60,982 nucleotides of DNA from Candidatus Limosilactobacillus faecipullorum (lineage in GTDB: Bacteria; Bacillota; Bacilli; Lactobacillales; Lactobacillaceae): positions 1-60,982 of the forward strand of contig DWYX01000016.1 in assembly GCA_019118465.1 (NCBI GenBank), read 5' to 3'. Made by a program: the position numbers and the translations under genes. How positions within the stretch are numbered: the first letter of the stretch is position 1; each line of letters opens with the position of its first letter. Below the pieces are notes generated by a model. It saw nothing but the letters and a program-made list of their open reading frames with translations, was not told where the DNA came from and ran no database searches. This document shows, piece by piece, positions 45,462 to 53,628 of this stretch.

Positions 45462-46946
45462 TTAATCCTCCTTTTCGGTTTTAAAGCTGACAACCCGGGT
45501 AGTGTTACCCTTCTTTAAGAAGTAGGCCAAGGCTAAGGCAATCACTGCGAAGAGGGCCGAAACCCCGAAGGCGGCGTGGAAACCACCTAAAGCTGCGTTA
45601 ATGGCGTGATCCTTGTAAACCAGTGGACTAGTTGTTAAGAGATGGTGGGCTGGCTTCATGGCGTCTTGGACGTTGGTTAAAATCGTAGTCATGATGGCTG
45701 TTCCGATTGAACTCATCGTTTGCCGGAAGGTGTTGTTAACGGCTGTCCCGTGAGACATTTCGTCAAGCGGTAAGACGTTCATCCCAGAAGTTGTAACCGG
45801 CATAAAGACCATTGAAACCCCAAAGAGCCGAATGGCGTAAAAGACAATGATTGAAAGAATTGGGGTTTGTTGGGTCAAAGTTAAGAATGGCACCGTCCCA
45901 ATTAAAAGGAGGGCTAACCCCACAACGGCTAACCGCCGGGCCCCATACTTATCGAAGAGCCGCCCAGTCAATGGTTGCATGAATCCCATCATTAAAGCCC
46001 CTGGTAAAAGCATTAACCCAGAATGGAAGGCCGTTTCACCCCGAATATTTTGGATGTAAGTTGGTAGAAGCATTTCCACCCCGATCATCGCTAAGTTAAC
46101 CGTGGATGAAAGAACCGCAGCAATCGCAAATTCAGGGTGCTTGAAGACCCGAATATCCAAGAACGGATCATCAAGCTTCAATTGCCGGTGGGCAAATAGG
46201 ATGATGAAAATAATCCCGACGATCATAAAACCAAGGACTAAGGAGTCACCCCAGCCTCGACTTGATGCTTCAGAAACCCCGTAGAGTAAGCCTCCAAAAC
46301 CAATCGTAGAAGTAATAATCGACCAAACATCCATTGGTTGTTGGTGGACATGAAGAACGGGCTTCATGACGATAAAGGCCAAGATTAAGATGATGGCAAT
46401 AAATGGAATGATAATCCCAAAAAGGTCTCGCCAGGAATAGTTATCAACGATAATTCCGGAAAGGGTTGGCCCAACGGCTGGGGCTAACCCCATGGCGATC
46501 CCAACCATCCCCATGGCACTCCCCCGTTGTTCTGGTGGGAAGACCGAGAGCATGATCGTTTGGTTAAGCGGCATCGTCACCCCAACCGCGAGCGCTTGGA
46601 TGATCCGCCCAACGATTAAAATCGCAAAAGTTGGGGCGAAGAATGATACCACCGTTCCTAAAAGGAAAACGGCCATGGCACCAATGTACATCATCCGTGA
46701 GTTAAACTTGTTAATTAACCAAGCAGAAACTGGAATCATGATCCCGTTAGTTAACATAAAGGAAGTAGTTAACCACTGAACGGTAGCAGTAGAAACATCA
46801 AAGGACTTCATGATGGCCGGGTAAGCCGTTGCTAAGAACGTCCCGGTTAACATGGTAAAGAAGGAACCAATCGTTAAAACCGTGACCAGTAAAGTCCGGT
46901 TATAAGGGTTCCCGTGAATGTCCAAAATTGCGTCTTCGGACGACAT
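45462..46946 (-). CDS. DHA2-family MFS drug exporter
   Basis: A 494-residue transporter with about fourteen helices, of the EmrB/LmrB group. Features: TGTFLATAYPAIMKSF in helix 1, INKFNSRMMYIGAMAVFLLG (motif A region), GLAPAVGPTLSGIIVDNYSWRDLF (motif C) and a second-half loop DKYGARRLAVVG. It is the first gene of a two-gene unit with DUF4811 and is divergent from a MerR regulator across a 160-base gap with a palindromic operator. Probably a regulated multidrug or stress exporter; the inducer is unknown. Confidence 0.9.
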   Translation of the reverse strand: MSSEDAILDIHGNPYNRTLLVTVLTIGSFFTMLTGTFLATAYPAIMKSFDVSTATVQWLTTSFMLTNGIMIPVSAWLINKFNSRMMYIGAMAVFLLGTVVSFFAPTFAILIVGRIIQALAVGVTMPLNQTIMLSVFPPEQRGSAMGMVGIAMGLAPAVGPTLSGIIVDNYSWRDLFGIIIPFIAIILILAFIVMKPVLHVHQQPMDVWSIITSTIGFGGLLYGVSEASSRGWGDSLVLGFMIVGIIFIILFAHRQLKLDDPFLDIRVFKHPEFAIAAVLSSTVNLAMIGVEMLLPTYIQNIRGETAFHSGLMLLPGALMMGFMQPLTGRLFDKYGARRLAVVGLALLLIGTVPFLTLTQQTPILSIIVFYAIRLFGVSMVFMPVTTSGMNVLPLDEMSHGTAVNNTFRQTMSSIGTAIMTTILTNVQDAMKPAHHLLTTSPLVYKDHAINAALGGFHAAFGVSALFAVIALALAYFLKKGNTTRVVSFKTEKED

Positions 46947-46990
46947 TAAGACCCCTTCTTTCTTTTTATAAGTAAATTCAAGCAGGAACT

Positions 46991-47034
46991 AATGTAACCC
47001 TTTCTTACGTTTTTGTCAAATAATTTGACAAAAA
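46991..47034 (-). promoter_or_regulatory. Exporter promoter with 25-bp perfect palindrome
   Basis: On the minus strand TTGACA (47014-47019), a 17-base spacer and TACATT (46991-46996) form the exporter promoter. A perfect 25-bp palindrome centred on A47022 (47010-47034, arm TTTTTGTCAAAT) supplies this -35 and also a TTGACA facing the MerR gene (47025-47030). A regulator bound there would control both genes. Confidence 0.65.
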
Positions 47035-47106
47035 TATCAAAAAATGTAACACTACCTATTGTGATTTGAGAACTAGAATTGTGAATGTGGAAAAGGGGGC
47101 ATCGTT

Positions 47107-47550
47107 GTGCGGGCATTACCGAATATTTTTAAGGAAGCCATGGCTCAGATTCAAATCCCATTATCTGAAATTTCCCGAGTCACTGGCGTTTCTCCCCGCC
47201 AGATCCGTTACTGGGAAGAAAAGGGCTTTTTAAATTCGCATCAAGCACAGAAAAATCAGAACCATAAATTTAACTTTTTCGCCTTAACGAAGGTCTTGGA
47301 GATCAAAAATTATCTTGACCAAGGCTTTACCCTCCAAGCGGCGGTTGAAAAACAAAAGAAACGGAAAAATATCGGTCGTAGTATCTATCGCTTTATTGCT
47401 GAGCGATTGCTTGCGACTGAAGAAAAGGGTAAGACGGTTGAAATTAACCTTGGCCCGTTAGATAACGATGAAACCAAAGTTGTGGTAGCCAAAGTTGAGA
47501 CTGGTCAACCCGTGAAAATAATTTTGAAAAAACATCAACCTTTAGATTAA
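47107..47550 (+). CDS. MerR-family transcriptional regulator
   Basis: A 147-residue protein. The winged helix-turn-helix is at about 18-85 (LSEISRVTGVSPRQIRYWEEKGFL, then FNFFALTKVLEIKNYLDQGFTLQAA). The C-terminal half, about 60 residues, has no cysteine cluster, so a metal-sensing role is unlikely. The GTG start at 47107 follows AAAGGGGG. It faces away from the MFS-DUF4811 pair and shares a palindrome with it, so it is probably the local regulator. Effector unknown. Confidence 0.87.
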   Translation: MRALPNIFKEAMAQIQIPLSEISRVTGVSPRQIRYWEEKGFLNSHQAQKNQNHKFNFFALTKVLEIKNYLDQGFTLQAAVEKQKKRKNIGRSIYRFIAERLLATEEKGKTVEINLGPLDNDETKVVVAKVETGQPVKIILKKHQPLD

Positions 47551-47610
47551 CGAAAACGCTCCCGGAGTGCTATCCTAAAGTTATAGAAATAGAAGAGGAT
47601 GGAGAAACTC

Positions 47611-47940
47611 ATGGTAGCATATCAATCATTATCTGCAGAAGCACAAGATCGGGCGCAACAAGGTTTCATGACTTTTTACATTGATCACTTTAAGCACGAC
47701 GATTTGGAAGTTTTGACTGAATTGGGTTCTGATAGTGAAATGGCAATGATTAATCACGTTTTGCGGAAGTACAACTTCTTAACGGTTGATCGCTTAGTGA
47801 AAATTAGCCAACGGTTGACGCAATCCATTTTCGTTAACTTATTGGAAAAAACGGAAATGGAATTTGATGCTAACGGGGTGCCAGCTGAAAGTTGGGAAAC
47901 TTGGATGGCTAAGCGACACGTCGTTTTGCGGACGTTCTAA
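47611..47940 (+). CDS. Hypothetical small protein
   Basis: About 109 residues from ATG 47611 (GGAG lies 7 bases before it; an earlier ATG at 47599 overlaps the ribosome site). Predicted soluble, helical and acidic, with EVLTELGSDSEMAMINHVL and a final WETWMAKRHVVLRTF. No membrane segment, cysteine or known motif. I do not recognise the family. It has its own terminator and lies between the MerR gene and rnjA, without clear operon partners. Confidence 0.7.
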   Translation: MVAYQSLSAEAQDRAQQGFMTFYIDHFKHDDLEVLTELGSDSEMAMINHVLRKYNFLTVDRLVKISQRLTQSIFVNLLEKTEMEFDANGVPAESWETWMAKRHVVLRTF

Positions 47941-47991
47941 GGCAGTTGGGAAAAATTCGCGACAGTCGGAATTTCTGTAGTATTTAAAATT

Positions 47992-48030
47992 AAAAAGAGC
48001 TGGGAAGAATTTTCTTCCTGGCTTTTTTTA
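47992..48030 (+). terminator. Terminator of the hypothetical gene
   Basis: AAAGAGCTGGGAAG pairs (with two G-U) with CTTCCTGGCTTTT, ending in seven Ts. Confidence 0.7.
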
Positions 48031-48070
48031 TCATTCCAACATATGATTAATGGACGATTCCTTTTACAAT

Positions 48071-48264
48071 GTGCTAAAATGTTTCCAGATTACTCTGAAC
48101 GTATAAAATAACGAGCCCTGTTGGTTACCGAAACCGACGGGTAAAATTGGTGATTTTTACCATGATCATCAGAAAAGATAATATTTAACCCAAAATTATC
48201 ATTAACTTTGTCGGGAAGTGACAGGACCGTTATCGAAATAAAATGAAGGAAAAGAAAGGGACTT
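48071..48264 (+). promoter_or_regulatory. Promoter and long structured leader of RNase J
   Basis: An extended -10, TGCTAAAAT (48072-48080), predicts a leader of about 178 bases. Two adjacent stems can form: CCTGTTGGTT with AACCGACGGG (about 48118-48142) and GGTAAAA with TTTTTACC (about 48140-48162). A long structured leader before a ribonuclease gene suggests post-transcriptional self-control. No known riboswitch is recognised. Confidence 0.45.
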
Positions 48265-50079
48265 ATGACAAAGCTAAATATTAAGAATAATGAAGTGGCT
48301 TTCTATGCGGTAGGGGGCCTTGGCGAAATTGGAAAGAACATGTACTGTGTGCAATTCCAAGATGAAATTGTAATTATCGACTGTGGGGTACTTTTCCCTG
48401 AAGACGAACTTCTCGGGGTAGACTACGTAATCCAAAACTATGATTACTTGGTTGAAAACAAGGATAAGATTAAGGCGATTTTTATCACCCACGGTCACGA
48501 AGACCATATTGGGGGCTTGCCATTCTTCTTACAAAAGGTGAACGTGCCGATCTATGCCGGACCATTTGCGATGTCCTTAATTAAAGGAAAACTCGATGAA
48601 AAGCACCTTTTGCGGGATGCGGAACTCCATGAAATTAACGAATTTGATACGGTTCACTTTAAGAAGCTTTGGGTTAGCTTCTTTAGGACGACGCACTCAA
48701 TTCCTGATACCTTAGGGGTGGCAGTGCACACCCCACAAGGGACGATTGTTCAAACTGGGGACTTTAAGTTTGACTTGACTCCGGTTGGTAATTTACCAGC
48801 GCCAAACTTCCAACAAATGGCTAAGTTAGGGGAAGATGGGGTCCTCCTTTTGACGTCTGACTCCACGAACGCTGAACGACCACAATTTACCAAATCAGAA
48901 CGGTGGGTTGATATTCATATTCGGCGGATTTTTGAGCGGATTAAGGGCCGGATTATCTTCGCTTCGTTTGCTTCAAACGTTTACCGGCTCCGGGAAGCGA
49001 GTGACGCAGCAATTAAGCAAGGTCGGAAGATTGCGGTATTTGGCCGGAGTATGGAAAATGCGATTGCGGCAGGGCAAGCTCTCGGTTACTTGAAGATTCC
49101 AGAAGACTCATTAATTGATCCAAATGAAATTAATTCCTACCCACCGGAACAAGTGATGATTATGTGTACTGGGTCACAGGGGGAACCGATGGCCGCCCTT
49201 TCCCGGATCGCTAACGGAACCCACCGGCAAATTAGCATCCAGCCGGGTGATACGGTTGTCTTTTCTTCTAACCCAATTCCAGGGAATACGACGTCCGTTA
49301 ATGCTTTGATTAACAAGTTGGAAGAAGGCGGTGCCGAGGTTATTCACGGTTACGTTAACAACATCCACACTTCTGGTCACGGGGGTCAAATTGATGAAGA
49401 ATTAATGCTTCGGTTAATGAAGCCGAAATTCTTCGCTCCGGTCCATGGTGAATACCGGATGCAAAAGATCCACACGAAGTTAGCTGAATTGACGGGGGTT
49501 CCTCAGGAAAACTCCTTTATCTTGGCAAATGGGGATGTTTTAGCCCTTACCAAGGATACTTGTCGGGTTGCTGACCACATTGATTCCATGGGGGATGTTT
49601 ATATTGATGGTCGCGATGTCGATGATGCGGTGGGGAGCCCTGAAATTCGGGAACGGCGTCTTCTTTCTGAAGAGGGGGTTGTAACGGCGATTGCAGTCGT
49701 TGACTTAAAGGACTTCCAAATTGTCGCTGGTCCAGACATTGTATCTCGCGGTTTCGTTTACATGCATGAATCCCAGGAGTTGATCAAGGCCGCTAACCAC
49801 GAAGTCTTCTGGGCGATCTTAAATACTTTTAAGAACCACAAGAAGGTTGACCGGCGGGCCATTAACCGGACGATCGTTTCCCGACTTCAACGGTTACTTT
49901 ACGAACGAACGGGACGGCGCCCAGTCATTATTCCAATGGTGACGATCTTAAATGCGGATAGTCAATCAAAGAATGATGACCATGAAGAACACACTAAGAA
50001 TGAACACCGGCCACACCGGAACCGGAATAACCGCCGAAAGCACAAGCCAGCGCCTAAAGAGACGGTTGCGGCTAAATAA
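48265..50079 (+). CDS. rnjA: Ribonuclease J
   Basis: A 604-residue metallo-beta-lactamase/beta-CASP ribonuclease with endonuclease and 5'-exonuclease activity in mRNA decay and rRNA maturation. The zinc motif HGHEDH at 76-81 is intact, so this is the active J1 type and not the degenerate J2. SDSTNAERP, GRSMENAI and TSGHGG mark the beta-CASP domain. The C-terminal 50 residues (about 555-604) are a basic Asn/His/Arg tail. The ATG at 48265 follows AAAGAAAGGG. It ends in the hairpin at 50129. Confidence 0.95.
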   Translation: MTKLNIKNNEVAFYAVGGLGEIGKNMYCVQFQDEIVIIDCGVLFPEDELLGVDYVIQNYDYLVENKDKIKAIFITHGHEDHIGGLPFFLQKVNVPIYAGPFAMSLIKGKLDEKHLLRDAELHEINEFDTVHFKKLWVSFFRTTHSIPDTLGVAVHTPQGTIVQTGDFKFDLTPVGNLPAPNFQQMAKLGEDGVLLLTSDSTNAERPQFTKSERWVDIHIRRIFERIKGRIIFASFASNVYRLREASDAAIKQGRKIAVFGRSMENAIAAGQALGYLKIPEDSLIDPNEINSYPPEQVMIMCTGSQGEPMAALSRIANGTHRQISIQPGDTVVFSSNPIPGNTTSVNALINKLEEGGAEVIHGYVNNIHTSGHGGQIDEELMLRLMKPKFFAPVHGEYRMQKIHTKLAELTGVPQENSFILANGDVLALTKDTCRVADHIDSMGDVYIDGRDVDDAVGSPEIRERRLLSEEGVVTAIAVVDLKDFQIVAGPDIVSRGFVYMHESQELIKAANHEVFWAILNTFKNHKKVDRRAINRTIVSRLQRLLYERTGRRPVIIPMVTILNADSQSKNDDHEEHTKNEHRPHRNRNNRRKHKPAPKETVAAK

Positions 50080-50128
50080 AGAGGCTATAATTGCGACTGT
50101 AGTTTTTGGGTGACAGTTGGAGATGTGA

Positions 50129-50170
50129 AAAAGACCAGAGAGAAGTTTAAGTTTCTCTCTGGCCTCTTTT
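50129..50170 (+). terminator. RNase J terminator
   Basis: AAAGACCAGAGAGAA pairs with TTCTCTCTGGCCTCTTTT. Confidence 0.85.
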
Positions 50171-50234
50171 AGTTATCTTGTTCTGGCAAAAAGGCTATAA
50201 TGGAAACGACGGCGATAAAAAGGAGGACATGGTT

Positions 50235-50882
50235 ATGAAAAAAGTAGCAATTATTGGTGCTTCTGGAATGGCTGGTCAGGAGATTTATCGGCTAGCGGAC
50301 CAGGAAGCTGACTGGGTAACAACGGGAATTGTTCGGGATGAGCGCAAGGCCCACAAGGTCCTAGGGCGGACTGCGCATTTGTTTGTTGCGGATGTTTTGA
50401 CAATGCCAATTGAACAATTAACTGGCTTTGATGTCATTGTGGATGCCTTCGGGACAGCACCAGTCTATGCTGGGGATCAGGTCGTTTTAGCTAAGAAATT
50501 AGTTGAAGTTGCCCGGCAATCTCACGCTAAGTTAATCTTTATTCTAGGTGCCGGAAGTTTGCATACGGGTGAAGATCACCACTTAGTAATGGAAGATTTG
50601 GCGAAGACGCCGAATGCAGAAACTTGGATCAATATTCCGCGACAGCAAAAGCGTGAACTCGACTTCTTACAAGGAGTTGACGATGTTGACTGGCTGGGGA
50701 TTTCCCCATCAATGACCTTTAAGGAAGGTCCGGCAACGGATTATGAACTTGGTCAAGATGACTTGTTAGGTGCAACCCCTGAAGAATCAGTTACAACGGC
50801 TGGTACGATGGCAAAATTAATTGTTAGCGAAATTAAGGACCCTGTTCACCATGGTCGGATTACGGTGGTTAATAAGGCCTAA
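50235..50882 (+). CDS. NAD(P)-binding SDR-like protein
   Basis: About 215 residues from ATG 50235, eight bases after AAAAAGGAGG; earlier ATGs are too close to that site. The Rossmann start is KKVAIIGASGMAGQEIYRLA. The protein is of the atypical short-chain dehydrogenase type (NmrA/YwnB-like), with VADVLTMPIEQLTGFDVIVDAFG. There is no Tyr-x-x-x-Lys catalytic pair, so it may be a redox sensor or isomerase-like protein. Relatives are stress-induced in lactobacilli. Function unknown. Confidence 0.8.
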   Translation: MKKVAIIGASGMAGQEIYRLADQEADWVTTGIVRDERKAHKVLGRTAHLFVADVLTMPIEQLTGFDVIVDAFGTAPVYAGDQVVLAKKLVEVARQSHAKLIFILGAGSLHTGEDHHLVMEDLAKTPNAETWINIPRQQKRELDFLQGVDDVDWLGISPSMTFKEGPATDYELGQDDLLGATPEESVTTAGTMAKLIVSEIKDPVHHGRITVVNKA

Positions 50883-51074
50883 GCTTGGTGCAATTATTGA
50901 TATTGACAATTGTGGACCTTATTATAAAATAACAAGTAAATATTAGAGGCTTATACTATTAAGAGATAGGGAGAAAACTACTCGATGGCTTGGTCGGGAT
51001 AAAGAGAATGAAGGTTGATTTGTAGCGGTTAGCGTAACTGTGAGAATATCTCTGTTACTATGATATTGTGGTAA

Positions 51075-51466
51075 GAAGCAGTAGCTAAATGACAGTTGCT
51101 TCCCTAACGGTCGAACCAACCTATTCAGCCTTGCATGGGTTCGCAGACACCGAGCAAGTTGGCTAGTTCTCTTCAAGTACAGTCCTTATAGATAAGTCAG
51201 CCGGAGAAAATTTACTTTGCAAACTTTACCCCGGCCTTTTCTTATCTCACAGGACCTTCTAGGAGCTTTCTTACTAACTAACTTTATCCTCTAAGGCCGG
51301 GGGTTGGAGCGAACTAGACAGGTTCCCTGTCGTTCGTAAACCTACGCAAGGACAAGTAGGATAGTGACGACCGGAAGACCTGGTTACTGTCTTGACCTAA
51401 GTTTCTGTGTAACATTTATAAATACGAAAAGGCTGGGGTAAATTTCTCAGCCTCTTTTTTTGAAAA
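51075..51466. repeat. Composite intergenic repeat with two opposite cores (K5, K6) and hairpins
   Basis: From 51075: GTAAGAAGCAGTAGCT (also at 59583), core K5 on plus (51129-51172), the long-hairpin module (51182-51255), then core K6 on minus (51305-51350) and the terminator-hairpin module R4 on minus (51402-51463). K5 and K6 face each other. The 600-base gap 50883-51479 contains no gene; 50883-51070 shows nothing recognisable. Confidence 0.8.
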
Positions 51467-51479
51467 CGGGGAGAAGATT

Positions 51480-52172
51480 ATGCTTGGAACACTTGCAAAT
51501 GTTTGTGCAATTTTAATCGGTACTTCGATTGGGTGCTTGTTAAAGGGTGGTATTAACAAGCAATACGAGAATGCGCTTTTTACGGCAATGGGATTAGCGG
51601 CCCTGGGAATTGGTCTGGAAAATGCAATTAATAATTTACCGAAGAGTCACTATCCAGTGCTTTTTATTGTCAGTTTAGCAATTGGCACTGTCCTTGGGAC
51701 CTACTGGCAAGTTGACACTCATTTTAATCAATTGGTTGCTAGTCATGGGGGAAAGTCACAATTAGGTAAGGGCTTGGCAACTGGGATTCTTCTTTACTGT
51801 ATTGGGGCCTTATCAATTGTAGGGCCGGTGATGGCGGCGGTTAAGGGTGACCAAACGATGCTCTTTACCAATGCGACCCTTGATTTTGTTAGTTCAATGG
51901 TCTTTGGCGCTAGTTTTGGTTGGGGGATGCTTTTTTGTGCCCCAGTCTTATTCTGTTGGCAAGGGGGAATTTACTTAGTTGCTAAGTACCTTTCAGCCGA
52001 CTTTTTCAGCGCTTCTTTAGTTACTGAAATTTCAATTGTCGGCGGTTTTTTAATCGCGACGACTGGGATTTCGCTATTAAAATTACGCGATCTTAAGACG
52101 TTGGACTTCTTACCTTCCCTACTAGTCCCGGTTGTATTTTTCCTTGTTAAGGACCTTACTGGATGGTTCTGA
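51480..52172 (+). CDS. DUF554 family membrane protein
   Basis: A 230-residue integral membrane protein with about six to seven helices. The opening LGTLANVCAILIGTSIGCLLKGG and the later GLATGILLYCIGALSIVGPVMAAVKGD are diagnostic of DUF554 (YqgA/YdfK-like). It is thought to be a transporter-like protein; function is not established. The ATG at 51480 follows ACGGGGAG, and the R4 repeat hairpin lies just upstream. 72-102 bases separate it from the next gene in the same direction. Confidence 0.88.
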   Translation: MLGTLANVCAILIGTSIGCLLKGGINKQYENALFTAMGLAALGIGLENAINNLPKSHYPVLFIVSLAIGTVLGTYWQVDTHFNQLVASHGGKSQLGKGLATGILLYCIGALSIVGPVMAAVKGDQTMLFTNATLDFVSSMVFGASFGWGMLFCAPVLFCWQGGIYLVAKYLSADFFSASLVTEISIVGGFLIATTGISLLKLRDLKTLDFLPSLLVPVVFFLVKDLTGWF

Positions 52173-52274
52173 TGTAAGCAAAAGCAATCTTTATTATTTT
52201 TGCGGATCCCTTTTTTCAAGTCCGCGAGTTTGGTAACATAAACAGTGAATAACTTTTTGACTGGAGGAAATAAG

Positions 52275-53495
52275 ATGTCTGGGACAGACTATCTCCAAAT
52301 TTGGTATCGGGCACAGATTTCAATCGCTCTTTTCTGTGTTCTCGTGATCGGTGGCTGGGAAACGTTTCATCAACTACCCTATGTTAGCTGGATGGCAGTA
52401 ATGGCGTTAGTCCTTATCTTCGCCTGGCTTGATGAAGGGTTAACCTTACCGTCATGGTTAACAGCGGTTAATCGGTGGCTCCAATGTTTAGTTCAACCCA
52501 TTATTTTAACTGTGGTTTGGTCAATTATGACCCGGGAAATAATTGTCCGCCTCCAATTGCCAGCTCGGGGAGTGATGGTAATTACCATGGCGTACTTTAT
52601 TGTTATGTTTGCTCCGATGGCAGGGATTGTGGGTGGTAAGTTAAAGACTCCGTTTGCCCGGATCTTTTATCCCGCCTGGTGGTTTGTGATTGTTATTCCC
52701 TTAGTTGGGAGTATCTATCCGGCCAAGTTTGCGGGTCCCCGGACCTTTGACTTAATTTTAACGACCGGGGCTTTAGGAGCGGTTGCTTTCTTCTTGATGA
52801 TGGTGGCTGTGATGCGGGCTTGGCATTTGTCGTGGCCTGGGATTAACCCTCAATTTGGCCGCGGCTTTAGTTGGCTAAGCTTAATTATTTTATTGGGACT
52901 CGGTTGCCTCTTTATTTTTATTAATTCGTTTTCAACGGGTGACCGCTGGAGTAATATTTTAACGAGCTATGATTTACACTTAGCTTATTCTTCCCGGGAG
53001 TATCTGTTAACAGCTTTTGAAGCTGGGGTGGCCGAAGAAACGCTTTGTCGGTTTGCTTTCTTAGGGGTCTTACTCTATGTCTTCCGGAATTTTCGGAACC
53101 AAGCACTATGGGCAATTTTAGTAAGTTCATTTTTGTTTGGACTCTTGCATTTTGGTAATGCCTTAGTGCAACCGTTTATGATTACTCTCCTACAAGCTGT
53201 TTCAGCAATGGCATTAGGGCTTTACTTTGCGGTAATATATCTGTATACCGGTCAATTATGGTTATCAATGTTAATGCACTTTTTGTTAGACTGGCTGGCT
53301 TTTTCGGCCAGTGGTTCAGTTGTCATGACTGGTTCACCAACGATTGCCGATTGGTACTTGCTTACTGTTGAAGTTCTCTTCTTCGGTGGGATAACGGCAT
53401 GGATGATGTTTGGTGATCGCCGGCAAGTGATCGATCGGCATGCCCGTCGCTTTGCTGGGGATGAACAACGGTTTAACTTCCGGTTGGAATTTTAG
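52275..53495 (+). CDS. CPBP-family intramembrane metalloprotease
   Basis: About 406 residues from ATG 52275, which follows CTGGAGG; an earlier ATG at 52245 has no ribosome site. Roughly ten hydrophobic segments. The CPBP/Abi motifs are complete: motif 1 EAGVAEETLCRFAFLG (EExxxR), motif 2 SFLFGLLHFGNAL (FxxxH) and motif 3 MLMHFLLDWLAF (HxxxD). Relatives cleave membrane substrates or protect against self bacteriocins; no bacteriocin gene is near. Role here unknown. Confidence 0.87.
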   Translation: MSGTDYLQIWYRAQISIALFCVLVIGGWETFHQLPYVSWMAVMALVLIFAWLDEGLTLPSWLTAVNRWLQCLVQPIILTVVWSIMTREIIVRLQLPARGVMVITMAYFIVMFAPMAGIVGGKLKTPFARIFYPAWWFVIVIPLVGSIYPAKFAGPRTFDLILTTGALGAVAFFLMMVAVMRAWHLSWPGINPQFGRGFSWLSLIILLGLGCLFIFINSFSTGDRWSNILTSYDLHLAYSSREYLLTAFEAGVAEETLCRFAFLGVLLYVFRNFRNQALWAILVSSFLFGLLHFGNALVQPFMITLLQAVSAMALGLYFAVIYLYTGQLWLSMLMHFLLDWLAFSASGSVVMTGSPTIADWYLLTVEVLFFGGITAWMMFGDRRQVIDRHARRFAGDEQRFNFRLEF

Positions 53496-53555
53496 CCAGT
53501 AGGTAGGGAGAAAAAACTGCCTTGACCAAAATTTTGAATAATATTTGGAGATGAT

Positions 53556-53602
53556 AAAAGGCGCAAGCTTTGGAATTTAGTTCCATATGCTTGCGCTTTT
53601 TT
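53556..53602. terminator. Shared bidirectional terminator
   Basis: AAAAGGCGCAAGC with GCTTGCGCTTTTTT and an inner TTGGAA/TTCCAT stem, flanked by A and T runs. It separates the convergent protease and multicopper oxidase genes. Confidence 0.85.
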
Positions 53603-53628
53603 GGTTTTAGCACTAATTTTTAAAGGAT

